A stretch of 64,000 nt of DNA from Aureimonas psammosilenae (GCF_009176975.1 NZ_WEZG01000005.1:186001-250000); one strand, 5' to 3'. Counted from the stretch's first letter, positions 40,618 to 49,204 are shown. Notes: generated by a model not told the origin, from the sequence alone. Program-made: numbers and translations.

Positions 40618-40873
40618 GGGCCCCGGCGATGCAGCGATCCATCACGCGGGCGGCAGCGGGGATCGAACGTTCTATGCCAAGGGCAATTGGATGGGAATCC
40701 AGGGCGGGCAATGGACCCCGCGCCAGTTTTCCGGCACCGGCGACACAAATTGCTATGCCGTCTACCGGCTGCGCGACCCGCACCACAAGGTTGCGCGCGG
40801 TTCAGCGGCTGAAGGATCAGACCGGCATGTCATGATGGCTGGGGCGCCAGGAACAAAATCCAATTCGAGATAG
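40616..40873 (+). CDS. Short open frame running into the island edge, uncertain
   Basis: An 85 aa frame (starting MGPGDAAIHHAGGSGD) with coding-like GC at third positions and a middle part FYAKGNWMGIQGGQWTP. It starts head-to-head on the glycosyltransferase ATG and its last 13 codons lie in or beyond the tRNA-Gln duplicate, so its 3' end was changed by island integration. It may be a remnant or spurious. Confidence 0.3.
   Translation: MGPGDAAIHHAGGSGDRTFYAKGNWMGIQGGQWTPRQFSGTGDTNCYAVYRLRDPHHKVARGSAAEGSDRHVMMAGAPGTKSNSR
40836..40852. other. Attachment site, distal copy of the tRNA-Gln 3' end
   Basis: The 17 bp TGGCTGGGGCGCCAGGA is identical to 50916-50932, the last 17 nt (with CCA) of tRNA-Gln on the minus strand. 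The identity stops on both sides, as expected for an integration crossover. Confidence 0.88.
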
Positions 40874-40925
40874 TGCTTTGAAGTCCAACAAGCTATTGCC
40901 CTTTATAGACTTTTCAGAACACAAC

Positions 40926-40946
40926 TGTTCCGGTTTAGTGTTCCGG
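40926..40946 (+). repeat. Paired TGTTCCGG direct repeats, left end (probable integrase arm sites)
   Basis: TGTTCCGG at 40926 and again at 40939, period 13 bp. The same pair with the same spacing and orientation occurs at 50855-50875, inside the other end of the island. Confidence 0.7.
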
Positions 40947-40972
40947 TCTCCTGTTACAAGAAGGTTTTTCGA

Positions 40973-42787
40973 ATGGCAAGATTGACCTATTTGGAGCGGC
41001 GTGGGGCCGTCTATTACGCCCGTATCGACGTGCCGGTCGATCTCGTTGCGCACTACGGGACGACCACGAAAAAGAAGTCGCTTCGCACGAAGGAAGAGGC
41101 CGTCGCCAAGGTGCGGCTTTGGCCGGTTGTCGAGGCTTGGCGGCTTGAGTTCGAAGACGTTCTATCGCGCCGCGCCATCACCGACGACGACAAGGCCGAT
41201 GCCGTATGGCGTCATTATATCGGCGCCTTGGAACGCGACGAGGAACGCCGCAAGCGACTCCCCGGACAAGCCGAGATCGATGCGGCCTCGCTGGAAATGT
41301 TCGCCCGCGTCCGCGAAACCAAGCTCGACATAAAGGACCCGCTGGCGATCCTTGACGCCACGCTAGAGGTTAAGGCGCTAGAGCAAGCCAGGGAACTCGA
41401 CGCCCGCGCCCGCAAGGCGAAGCTGGACGATCTCTGCAAGCATCTTGTGAAGGGCGAAACGGCACTGATCGCTCACGAAGTCGATGCCTACGCTGAAGCG
41501 AACAAGCTCATTGTCGAGCGTGGAAGCGACGAGTGGAACGACCTCGCCCGGAAGATGATGCGGGCTGATATCGAAACGCTTGAGCGCACCATGGAGCGTG
41601 ATCGCGGTGATTACAGCGGCAGTCCGAAAGATCCTATCGTGCGGCCGGCCGCTGGCGGGCATCGTGAGCAAGCGAAGGCTGGCGAAACGATCATGGAGCT
41701 ATTCGAGATCTACGCGAGCGAGAACCCGAAAGGGATTAGTGCTGACACGCTGAATCAGGCGCGGCGTGACGTTGGCACGTTCGTTGAAACGGTCGGCCGC
41801 ACATGCCCGGTCCATCGTATCGACAAGCGCGCCGTCCGTGATTGGAAAGCGTTGCTCGTTCGCTATCCAGTCAAGGCGACTGAGACGAAAGCGTTCGCTG
41901 GCATGACGATGGCGCAGGCCGTCCGCGAGAACGAGAAGATCGGCAAGCCCGTCCTGACACCGCGCACGGTAAACAGGTATCTTGCTGGTCTTGGTGCGTT
42001 CAGCGCTTGGCTCGTGAACCACGGCTACCTGAACGCGAACCCGGTTGAGGGGATGAGTCTTGCGAAGAAGAAGGAGCGTTCGACTTCGCCGTTCACGACC
42101 GATCAACTCAACACCCTCTTCGATTCACCGCTTTTCACAGGCGCTCAGAGCGCTACTGAGTGGCGATTAATCGCCAGAGCGGGCAAGGTGCTTATCCGTG
42201 ATCATCGCTACTGGGTGCCGCTTGTAATGCTTTACAGCGGAGCGCGGCCGGCCGAGATCGCGCAGCTTGCTGTGTCTGACGTTCGAGAAGAGCACGGCGT
42301 ATGGATCATGCACATCACGACCGAGGGAGAGGGTGACAAGCAGGTGAAGACTGCTGGTTCGATGCGCGTTGTCCCAATTCATTCGGAACTCATTCGTCTC
42401 GGCTTCCTCAAGCACCACAAGGAAATGAAGGCGACTGGACAGGCTCGGCTTTTCCCGGAAGCAAAGCGAAACAACCGAGGACAGATGATTGCAGAATTCT
42501 CAAGGGAGTTCGGTCGTTATCTCGAACGCATAGGCTTGAAGGAGGGGCGCGGCGTATCGCTCTACTCGTTCCGTCATGGTGCAGTCGATGCGCTGCGTCG
42601 CGCGGGCTACCTCGATGAGCAGTTCGGCTTCCTCCTCGGTCACACGAAGGGCACGATGACCGGTCGCTACGGCCATCTACCGCAGGGTATGTTGCGCCAG
42701 CGGGTAGAACTGGTGGAGGCCATCGGCTACACCGGCTTTCACATAGATTGCCGTTCATCGAAGGGGGACGCATTGGCGGGTGGGTAA
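40973..42787 (+). CDS. Tyrosine-recombinase integrase of the tRNA-Gln island
   Basis: Integrase of 604 aa, longer than lambda Int. An N-terminal SAM-like region (DTLNQARRDVGTFVETVG) and a C-terminal catalytic domain carry the active residues: Arg in YSGARPAEIAQL near 425, His-x-x-Arg region SLYSFRHGAVDALRR near 530, LLGH, and the nucleophile in TGRYGH near 564. The long helical N-terminal half (residues about 50-230) is rich in charged residues, common in rhizobial integrases. It lies 120 bp inside the island edge and would act on the 17 bp core. Confidence 0.9.
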   Translation: MARLTYLERRGAVYYARIDVPVDLVAHYGTTTKKKSLRTKEEAVAKVRLWPVVEAWRLEFEDVLSRRAITDDDKADAVWRHYIGALERDEERRKRLPGQAEIDAASLEMFARVRETKLDIKDPLAILDATLEVKALEQARELDARARKAKLDDLCKHLVKGETALIAHEVDAYAEANKLIVERGSDEWNDLARKMMRADIETLERTMERDRGDYSGSPKDPIVRPAAGGHREQAKAGETIMELFEIYASENPKGISADTLNQARRDVGTFVETVGRTCPVHRIDKRAVRDWKALLVRYPVKATETKAFAGMTMAQAVRENEKIGKPVLTPRTVNRYLAGLGAFSAWLVNHGYLNANPVEGMSLAKKKERSTSPFTTDQLNTLFDSPLFTGAQSATEWRLIARAGKVLIRDHRYWVPLVMLYSGARPAEIAQLAVSDVREEHGVWIMHITTEGEGDKQVKTAGSMRVVPIHSELIRLGFLKHHKEMKATGQARLFPEAKRNNRGQMIAEFSREFGRYLERIGLKEGRGVSLYSFRHGAVDALRRAGYLDEQFGFLLGHTKGTMTGRYGHLPQGMLRQRVELVEAIGYTGFHIDCRSSKGDALAGG

Positions 42788-43421
42788 GTTATTTTGAGTG
42801 GCCCACTCGTTTCCGTTTGAATTAATTGTAGCCTCTCTATGAAGAAAGAGGCCGGAACCCATCGGTCCCGACCTCCTAAACCTCGCTAAGTGGCTACGCC
42901 CACCGAGCAGAAGCGTGAGTTACCGCGGACTAGCCGCAGCAGCGCGCATGCGCTCGCACAAACTCCCATCGCCCAAGGCGATAACGAGTATAAGCGCGAA
43001 CCCAATGGCAGACACGCGAGAAGCGCTTCTTAGTCATCGTTCGTCTCCGAGTTGGAAACGCCTTGACGGTGAAGAGTCGCGAGTGATATCGCTACGCCGA
43101 GGAAGCGTATCGACTCGCGTCTCAACCTTACGCCACGGTCACGGCGTCCTAAACCAAAAGACCGTGTCGCTCGGTATCCCAACGGCCCCTTCGGATGTGC
43201 AAGATCCGAATTGGGGTCGTTGTTGTTTCCGAGCTATCCTATCCATACCGATTCATATGAGTGGGTGTCAAGCGGGCGTCGCGTGTCGTCCGCGTTTCAC
43301 AAATCGCCTTGTGATTCCGTTAAGGATTCATTAACTATCGAGAAGCGATTTTGGAGGTGTTAACCCACTTAGTATGCCGACGTGGCACTCTGTATCCCCA
43401 GGAAATGTTGGTTAGCGATCC
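42788..43421. other. 634 bp without a convincing gene; several hairpins
   Basis: No frame here looks coding by composition or by a recognisable product. It holds an imperfect hairpin at 42850-42880 (GAGGcCGG/CCGaCCTC), a long stem with CGCGAGT/ACTCGCG arms near 43078-43121, and ACGCC/GGCGT and CGGAT/ATCCG hairpins further on. On the minus strand near 43036 a 35-codon frame begins MTKKRFSRVCHWVRAYTR with a GGAGA site. It may be a regulatory RNA region, a replication or transfer origin, or decayed genes. Confidence 0.4.
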
Positions 43422-43934
43422 ATGGCGAGTTGGAGTGATGTCGTCAGGCGCCTGGCTGACCAGCGAGCGCGTCTGACGGCAAATTTAGAACGAATCGACA
43501 AGCTGATGGAGTCCGTTCAGGAGCTTCAACGCTTATTGCCGGACCAAGAAGTTCCCGACTTCCTCAGCGAGCATATTGAACCTTCTGCCGGAGATGAAGC
43601 TAGTGTTGGTTACGTAACATCAAATGCTGCGGAGTCGAATCGCGGTCAACGGTCAGCTCCTAGAGAGCGAAATATTGTTCCACCTTCGGATATTGCCAGA
43701 TTTGCTCGCGAAACCCTTTTGGCAGAAGGTAAGCCCATGAAGCGGGGGCAACTCGTTCGCGCGATCTTGAAGCGCGGCCTGCCTCTTGCCGGCAGAGATC
43801 CATCCAAAAATCTCGGAACTATTTTGTGGCGTCACAGAGACCAATTCATCAATTTAGAACACCTCGGTTATTGGCCTCGCGACATCGCGCTTCCTGGAGC
43901 CTATGACCCGAGCAAACCGCCAGAGGAGCGATAA
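43422..43934 (+). CDS. Unknown protein with a winged-helix-like C-terminal domain
   Basis: A 170 aa protein. The N-terminal third is probably a coiled coil (RLADQRARLTANLERIDKLMESVQELQRLL, by segments RARLTANLERID and MESVQELQRLL). The C-terminal part, ARFARETLLAEGKPMKRGQL and VRAILKRGLPLAGRDPSKN then LGTILWRHRDQFINL, resembles HARE-HTH-type winged helices that occur in restriction and chromatin proteins. It may bind DNA. The island location suggests a regulator or defence accessory; no firm function. Confidence 0.65.
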   Translation: MASWSDVVRRLADQRARLTANLERIDKLMESVQELQRLLPDQEVPDFLSEHIEPSAGDEASVGYVTSNAAESNRGQRSAPRERNIVPPSDIARFARETLLAEGKPMKRGQLVRAILKRGLPLAGRDPSKNLGTILWRHRDQFINLEHLGYWPRDIALPGAYDPSKPPEER

Positions 43935-43959
43935 CTCAATCACTTGAAAAACTAGTTCG

Positions 43960-44631
43960 CTATCGACGTGCCAGAAGCCGTTTGACACCCATAGCTGTCC
44001 ATTCACCGCCCCGTGCCGTGCGAACGTTCCGGGCGGTCAAAGCAATTGCGACCTCGCGCAGGGTCTTCGCGCCGTCGTTCTGGACCTGGGCGATGACGGG
44101 CAGGATGTTCGCGGCGAACTCGTCAGCAAGCTTGCTGTTGCCGGCCGCGCCCATCTTCTGAGCCTCGCTCAGGTTCGTCCGGTTGCCGAGGATCGCGCCG
44201 GCCGCCTTCTTCGCTTGAAGCGCGTCCTTCGTCCGCTTGGCGATCATGGCGCGCTCTTTCTCGGCAAGCGCGGCATAGATGTGCATCATGAAGGGATCGG
44301 CATCTGCGCCGAGCTCTGCGACGACGAACGGCACTCGCTGCGCCATCAAGCCGGCGACGAACGCCACGTCGCGAGACAGGCGATCCAACTTCGCTACGAT
44401 CACCGGGCACTTCGCCTTTCGGGCCTGCGCTAGAGCACCCGCTAGCTTGGGGCGGCGATCCAGAGCGTCCACACCCTTGCCGGTTTCGACCTCGACATGC
44501 TCAGCGACAATCTCGATGCCTTCGGCCTCAGCAAACCGTGCGATGGCCGCGCGCTGCGCCTCGATGCCGAGACCGCTCTTGCCCTGCGTCTGCGTGGAGA
44601 CCCTGATGTAGGAGATTGCCGTCTTCGTCAT
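43960..44631 (-). CDS. Serine recombinase (resolvase/invertase family)
   Basis: Recombinase of 223 aa. The nucleophile serine is at position 12 ([11 protein letters not shown]), with [31 protein letters not shown] and [18 protein letters not shown] in the catalytic domain. The C-terminal part ([31 protein letters not shown], by segment [12 protein letters not shown]) is an HTH. ATG at 44631 is chosen at the catalytic domain; a 38 bp dyad just upstream may be its binding site. Confidence 0.88.
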   Translation of the reverse strand: MTKTAISYIRVSTQTQGKSGLGIEAQRAAIARFAEAEGIEIVAEHVEVETGKGVDALDRRPKLAGALAQARKAKCPVIVAKLDRLSRDVAFVAGLMAQRVPFVVAELGADADPFMMHIYAALAEKERAMIAKRTKDALQAKKAAGAILGNRTNLSEAQKMGAAGNSKLADEFAANILPVIAQVQNDGAKTLREVAIALTARNVRTARGGEWTAMGVKRLLARR

Positions 44632-44654
44632 CGTGTTCGACTCTGTGTGCGTCG

Positions 44655-44692
44655 CTGTATCTTTTCTATACGAACGTTTAGAGTTGATACAG
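44655..44692. promoter_or_regulatory. 38 bp dyad upstream of the serine recombinase, candidate res site
   Basis: Outer arms CTGTATC and GATACAG are perfect; inner TCTA and ACG blocks also mirror TAGA and CGT, so 14 of 19 positions per half match. It begins 24 bp before the recombinase ATG. Size and symmetry fit a resolvase subsite or operator. Confidence 0.5.
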
Positions 44693-44824
44693 AGCGCCAT
44701 GACGACGAAGTTCAGAGTCAGCTATTCATGCCAACAAGGTCATTGGCCCTTGCCGAGAATGCGTTCCGACATGCATTTCCGTGCTATAATTTGGCTAGGC
44801 AATCTATTCCACCATGCAAAGGCC

Positions 44825-45433
44825 ATGATGACCACAGTCAACCAGAAACGACGATACACACGCCTCGATGATGAGACCTGGGCAACGATCCGCTCAGAAT
44901 GGGAGTCCGGCGGGACAACACTAGCCGACCTCGCAGATAGGTTCAAAACATCTATTCGAAGCATCCAGAACCACTTCGAGAAGCACAGCGTCACCAAGGG
45001 AAGCAGCAAGGTCGCCGCGACCTCGGAGGCTCTGCGCCTCATGACGCCCTCACCATCCCCAGCCGGCCCGATCGACGCCGACGAAGCCAAGGCCGACACG
45101 CTGCGTCGGGTCTTGGATATCGAAGCCGCAATCGGCGCGCAGCTCGACTTGATCCGCCTCGACCCCTCGCAAGCGTATCGCGCGGGCAGTGCCGTGAAGA
45201 TGCTCGCCGCTGCCGCTGACGGCCTCACGAAGGCTTACGCCTTGAAGGCGAAGGTCCTCGGCCTCGATCGTGAGGAAGCTCAGTCGCACACGATCCTCGA
45301 AATCCGCGAACTGTTCCCCGACGAGATCGAACGCCTCCGGGCGAAAGACAAGGACGACGATGAAGGTGATGATGATCTATTGCCGGATGACGATGATGAG
45401 GTGATTAGCCTGGAGGACCTGACAAGCCTCTGA
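44825..45433 (+). CDS. HTH protein resembling phage terminase small subunits
   Basis: A 202 aa protein. The N-terminal HTH (LDDETWATIRSEWESGGTTL, then ADLADRFKTSIRSIQNHF) is followed by a helical region (VLDIEAAIGAQLDLIRLDP, KMLAAAADGLTKAYALKAKVL) and a very acidic tail (DDDEGDDDLLPDDDDE). This layout resembles small terminase subunits, but no large terminase is present. It could instead be a DNA-binding regulator. A TATAAT box at 44785-44790 lies 34 bp upstream of the ATG. Confidence 0.6.
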   Translation: MMTTVNQKRRYTRLDDETWATIRSEWESGGTTLADLADRFKTSIRSIQNHFEKHSVTKGSSKVAATSEALRLMTPSPSPAGPIDADEAKADTLRRVLDIEAAIGAQLDLIRLDPSQAYRAGSAVKMLAAAADGLTKAYALKAKVLGLDREEAQSHTILEIRELFPDEIERLRAKDKDDDEGDDDLLPDDDDEVISLEDLTSL

Positions 45434-45636
45434 GCAAGTCGTGTCCTGCGTGTGTGCAAATGCATTCCTGCGCGACCCGAAGTCTCAGAAAAAGACGCCT
45501 ATGCTGAAGGCAGTCCACACTGTGCTCAGACCCGTTTTCAGAGGGTGCAAAGGCAGAGACGATAAATCTTCTGAGTCCACCGAATTTCCAAGCGAGATCG
45601 CTATACCGATCACTATTGGATTAATAGAGGACTCGC

Positions 45637-46131
45637 ATGACTACGCCGACGACTATCTCCCTCCATCCTTCCCGACTTGGCCAGATCAAGATGATCAGCC
45701 ACAACCTCGGCATTGGTATTGCCGAGACCATCGAACACCTGATTGGCGAGAAGATCAGGGCTGGCACGATCCCCGACACTACCCCGGGAGTCACGCTGGA
45801 GCCGGAAGGCGCTCTTCTGGCCGTGACCATCGGCAACGCCACCATTCGCCTCACCTTCGCCGAGGTGGATCACCTCGCGGACCAGTTCGGCATCATCGTC
45901 GGTGCCGAAGAGCGGACGGCCGGCTACAAGCTCCCGTTGGTCCATGGCGGCTACTGGCTTGTTGGGCGCGTCGGACGCGGCTTCATGATCGTCATCACCG
46001 ACACGGCCGGCCACGCGGCGAAGTTCACGGCGACCCGCGCAATGCTCTACGACCTGGGCCGGCAGATGTTTAACGCCTCCATCGCGGGAATTGAGACGCT
46101 CAAAGAGCCGGAGCCCGAGCCGGTTGTCTGA
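45637..46131 (+). CDS. Hypothetical island protein
   Basis: A 164 aa protein that I do not recognise. The first 45 residues (LHPSRLGQIKMISHNLGIGIAETIEHLIGEKI, by segment IAETIEHLIGEKI) could be a ribbon-helix-helix or short helical DNA-binding unit; the remainder is mostly beta-like (AVTIGNATIRLTFAEVDHL). ATG at 45637 follows AGAGGA. It ends 1 bp before the Rep start codon, so the two are probably co-translated. Confidence 0.65.
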   Translation: MTTPTTISLHPSRLGQIKMISHNLGIGIAETIEHLIGEKIRAGTIPDTTPGVTLEPEGALLAVTIGNATIRLTFAEVDHLADQFGIIVGAEERTAGYKLPLVHGGYWLVGRVGRGFMIVITDTAGHAAKFTATRAMLYDLGRQMFNASIAGIETLKEPEPEPVV

Positions 46132-46132
46132 G

Positions 46133-47494
46133 ATGAGCGACCGGCCGCACGAGGCGGCCGGCCACAACGACGCGACCGCGTATCGTTATAAGGCCACCGC
46201 TCCAGAATTCGGTGATAGAAATCCGGCCAGCGCCTCGCTGCCGAACGACGGCTCGCGGCCGATGCCATCAACACCCATCGCGTTCGGCCGGCCGGCGCTG
46301 TCTCTGATGATGGAGCGCATGATCGCTCGTCACCGATCCCCAATCTCCGGCAATTTTGTAAATCGCGGAATGTCCCGATCGGCCCATTGCCGTAAGGTCC
46401 AACGCCTTGTAGCGCAGGGCTTTGATGAGGAGATTGTCCGTAAGGTTTTGGCGGCTGAAAACACGGCTTCTTTAGTAGGCCAGACACCGCAACACCGCAC
46501 GACCAGTCCGACGACGATCACCAGGAAGGCGTCGATCACTTTCCGAGCTGCCGCAGCTATGGAAGATCGCCGGATCGAGAACTTCGAGGAACCGACCGGC
46601 CGGCATCGCTCGACGAAGCAGAAGGTCGTCGGTCAGTTCGAAGCCCTTGCCGCAATCCCCGGTCATGACGCTTGGCGCTTCGATGTCCTGATCTCGAAGC
46701 GCCTTCAGCGGCTCGCCTACGATCAGGTCAAGCGCGGTGCGGCGCATTGGCTGAAGTGTCGGCTCGATCTGGAGCTTCAGAAACGCGGCCTGAACGTCCC
46801 GATGATCTTCGGTATCGGCATCAAGTCCCGAGCGGGTTGGAACCTCCATGCCCATGTTCTCGCTGCGGTCCGGCCGGAGGACTTCCAGACCGTCATCGAC
46901 GCGCTTGCCGCTTTCGCCGAGGCTCCCAGCACGAAGGCCGGCAAGCTGAAGAAGACCGCCGATCACTGGATTAAGCCGAAGGCCGCCACCTCAGCCGAAC
47001 AGGCTCTCTACGTCCTCAAGAACGCACAGGAGGTGGAAGCAGTTGGTTTCGTCCCCGGGCGGGCTTTGGTCGTGTCGCAAGACATCAAGAACGCGGCGAC
47101 GGCGGCAGCCAAGGCCTCTAGCATGAGGTCATCGGTGAAGAGCAGAGGAACGCTCAGAAGCGAGCCCCGAGCTTCTGAAGCTCCTCCCGCAATCCGAGCA
47201 GCTCATAGCGCTCCCGATAGATCAGCTGCCCAACGTGCAGAGGCCAGAGGCCAACCTGCGCCGAAAGCCGCAATCCTGCGTTCAAAGCCAGACCGTCCCC
47301 GTGAAGGAAGATCGTGTCGAAATGGGTGTTCCCGCCCTCTTCTCGGATCACTGAGTTCAAAGAGAAACCTTGCTCATTGGGATGAGCGCCGAGGTCGATC
47401 ACTCGCTCGTAGAGTTCTGACAGGATCTTCGCGAGCTTCGGGGCTTCGTTGGTCACGTGCCGCAAGATCTTTCCGTAAGAGAATTCCGCCTTAA
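46133..47494 (+). CDS. HUH-endonuclease replication initiator, C-terminus possibly chimeric
   Basis: Protein of 453 aa. HxH at 239/241 (GWNLHAHVLA) and a following YxxK at 293-296 (ALYVLKNAQ) are motifs II and III of HUH rolling-circle initiators. An upstream HTH-like part (SRSAHCRKVQRLVAQGFDE) may bind DNA. It may start single-strand replication of the island. From about residue 341 the frame runs antisense to the next gene and becomes Arg/Ser-rich, unlike a real domain, so the functional protein may end near there or the gene may have been fused by a deletion. Confidence 0.65.
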   Translation: MSDRPHEAAGHNDATAYRYKATAPEFGDRNPASASLPNDGSRPMPSTPIAFGRPALSLMMERMIARHRSPISGNFVNRGMSRSAHCRKVQRLVAQGFDEEIVRKVLAAENTASLVGQTPQHRTTSPTTITRKASITFRAAAAMEDRRIENFEEPTGRHRSTKQKVVGQFEALAAIPGHDAWRFDVLISKRLQRLAYDQVKRGAAHWLKCRLDLELQKRGLNVPMIFGIGIKSRAGWNLHAHVLAAVRPEDFQTVIDALAAFAEAPSTKAGKLKKTADHWIKPKAATSAEQALYVLKNAQEVEAVGFVPGRALVVSQDIKNAATAAAKASSMRSSVKSRGTLRSEPRASEAPPAIRAAHSAPDRSAAQRAEARGQPAPKAAILRSKPDRPREGRSCRNGCSRPLLGSLSSKRNLAHWDERRGRSLARRVLTGSSRASGLRWSRAARSFRKRIPP

Positions 47495-48005
47495 CGGTTT
47501 TCCTCTGCGCCTCGCCGTCCTGCCGTGCCATCCACCGGCTCCAGCGCTCTGCATTGTTGCCTAAGTAAAGGCTGTAGCTTCCGTGCTCAAGGCAGAGCCG
47601 GAGCATGGCCTGCGCCTCATAAACCTGCCCTCCCATTACAGCGCCGACCGCTGCTCGGTAGGCCGCATGGGATCGCAGCAAGAAGAATGCCGGGATATGG
47701 GGGCGCAGATTAACAGCCCCTTCCAGCAGCCTTAGGAAAAGGCCATCGATCGTGATGAGGTGGCTGACTGCCTCGCGCTTGTTGGCGAACGTCGCGAACT
47801 GATTGCCCCGGTATTCCTCCAGATACTCCGTCAAAGGATCGCGGCCCCATCCTCTTGGCTCATTCTCAGCGCTATTCAGCATGTCATCAAAGCTCAAGGC
47901 CGACGCACGATAGCGCGTCGGAGGTGTCGCGGAGGCGAAAACGGCTACAGCGGTATGTGTAAGAGCTGGAACAATCGCCTCAAGTCTCTTGTGCAATATC
48001 GACAA
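47154..48005 (-). CDS. Hypothetical protein, helical
   Basis: A 283 aa protein with no family I can name with confidence. It is largely helical with a hydrophobic-aromatic pattern (HLITIDGLFLRLLEGAVNL, FFLLRSHAAYRAAVGAVMGG, AQAMLRLCLEHGSYSLYLG), reminiscent of DUF5677-like proteins. No signal peptide or clear membrane helix. Its 3' end overlaps the end of the rep frame by 341 bp; the coding quality is better on this strand. The start is uncertain: an internal ATG at 47882 is possible. Confidence 0.6.
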   Translation of the reverse strand: MSILHKRLEAIVPALTHTAVAVFASATPPTRYRASALSFDDMLNSAENEPRGWGRDPLTEYLEEYRGNQFATFANKREAVSHLITIDGLFLRLLEGAVNLRPHIPAFFLLRSHAAYRAAVGAVMGGQVYEAQAMLRLCLEHGSYSLYLGNNAERWSRWMARQDGEAQRKTVKAEFSYGKILRHVTNEAPKLAKILSELYERVIDLGAHPNEQGFSLNSVIREEGGNTHFDTIFLHGDGLALNAGLRLSAQVGLWPLHVGQLIYRERYELLGLREELQKLGARF

Positions 48006-48157
48006 GGGCAGCGCAGTGCGCGGGATGCATCCTACCTCTGTTTCACGGACTCGCTGAGCGGGATGGGGCGATCGTCTGCTGTCCCGATGTGCTCTTCAGC
48101 GATCGGAGCGCGTCAGTGTGGCGCTATAGCGATTTCGCGAATTCTTGGTTTAGGGAC

Positions 48158-48170
48158 GTGAACGGTTCAC
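48158..48170. promoter_or_regulatory. 13 bp palindrome GTGAACGGTTCAC
   Basis: Exact symmetry around the central G in the 242 bp gap between two minus-strand genes; another GTGAAC copy lies near 48222. May be an operator for the upstream-reading helical gene. Confidence 0.3.
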
Positions 48171-48247
48171 ATTCGTTCATGCCCATAATACAGATAAGAC
48201 ACAGCCGAGACAGGATGGTGTGAACAGCGTTTAGGCGGTCGTTAAGT

Positions 48248-48706
48248 TCAAGTCGGCTCGGCAAGGGCGCCGAAGAGTTCCAGGTAAGTGGCGATGTTGT
48301 CCTCGTTCTGGAGGTCCTGGATGGGCTTTGAATACTCCACGAAGAACTTCGTCAGGAAGCTGAGGCCCATCTGCTTCTTGGCAAGGGAGACCCAGACGCC
48401 GAAGCATAGCTCGGCCGGCGCCACGATTGCCATGTCGTTGAGATCCAGCAGCATGGCGCCGGCGCTGAACGAGACCCTCTTGTTGCCGTCTCGAAATGCG
48501 TGGGCCGTCGCTATACCGTATGCCAAAGTGGCCGCCAGCACCGGGGCCGATCGGACACCCTCATAGAGCATGAGGTTGTGAGGGCGGTTCACAGCGGATT
48601 CGAGACCGCCCTCGTTTAGCATATCACCGGGCTGCACCGGCCGGCCCATTTCCTCCTCGAAGAGCAGCATCACCTGCTCCAGAGTCGGTAAACCTACCTC
48701 ATTCAC
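48248..48706 (-). CDS. doc: Doc-family toxin (Fic fold)
   Basis: Toxin of 152 aa. The Fic-type motif is HAFRDGNKR at 69-77 (HxFxDGNKR), the Doc version. Doc kinases phosphorylate EF-Tu and stop translation. The N-terminus GLPTLEQVMLLFEEEMG fits the family. It starts with GTG 2 bp after the upstream gene, which should encode its antitoxin. Confidence 0.87.
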   Translation of the reverse strand: MNEVGLPTLEQVMLLFEEEMGRPVQPGDMLNEGGLESAVNRPHNLMLYEGVRSAPVLAATLAYGIATAHAFRDGNKRVSFSAGAMLLDLNDMAIVAPAELCFGVWVSLAKKQMGLSFLTKFFVEYSKPIQDLQNEDNIATYLELFGALAEPT

Positions 48707-48708
48707 GA

Positions 48709-49131
48709 CTACTTACCGAGGGCTTCGAGCAAACGAGCGTGCTTCTTTCTGACTCGTCGAGCCCGTTCGAGGAACTCCTCGTTCGAGACTGTTCGGACCC
48801 GCGGGGGTTCGGGTGGAGCGGGCGAAAGATCATCCAGAAGGTCTTGTAGGACAACAGGCTTCTGCGCGCCGAGATCGGGCGTGACCGCGCGATAGAGATA
48901 GTCCGATACGATCCCATGAGTCAGATCGCGGCTTATCGACATTGCAGCCATCGTCGCGTCCAGCCTTTGAAGAATCCCTTCATAGACTGAACGATCGGGT
49001 ATACGGGGCAGCGCGATCTTGATGCCGTGAGGTCCGCCTAGCAGAAACTCATGCGCGGCCTCATTGGCGGGAAGCGTGAAATGCGCCTCCAGCCCCGTGG
49101 CTTTGATTTTGTCCTCAGTGCTCATGAACAC
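48709..49131 (-). CDS. Probable antitoxin partner of Doc
   Basis: A 140 aa protein immediately upstream of doc with a 2 bp gap, the usual antitoxin position. It is not an obvious Phd: no AbrB-like N-terminus. The C-terminus is basic and helical (NEEFLERARRVRKKHARLLEALG), which could be the toxin-neutralising part. ATG at 49131; 49125 is an alternative. Confidence 0.6.
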   Translation of the reverse strand: MFMSTEDKIKATGLEAHFTLPANEAAHEFLLGGPHGIKIALPRIPDRSVYEGILQRLDATMAAMSISRDLTHGIVSDYLYRAVTPDLGAQKPVVLQDLLDDLSPAPPEPPRVRTVSNEEFLERARRVRKKHARLLEALGK

Positions 49132-49204
49132 TCCTTGCGAGCACCATATAAGCTCATCAACGAGATCAACATAGAGGGTCCTAGAGTCGCGTTAAGTTCC
49201 GACC

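Larger units (their letters stand above)
40618..40972. other. 355 bp gap: chromosomal flank, attachment site and integrase leader
   Basis: Holds the uncertain short frame (to 40873), the tRNA-Gln 3' duplicate (40836-40852), a pair of TGTTCCGG repeats (40926-40946), and the integrase promoter. The base composition drops towards A+T after the duplicate, marking the edge of the island. Confidence 0.7.

Noticed and set aside
40836-40852. A second tRNA gene at the left island end
   Set aside because: Only the last 17 nt are present; there is no anticodon or D arm.
42915-43334. 139-codon frame in the gap after the integrase
   Set aside because: Composition and translation do not look coding, no ribosome site, and it spans several hairpins.
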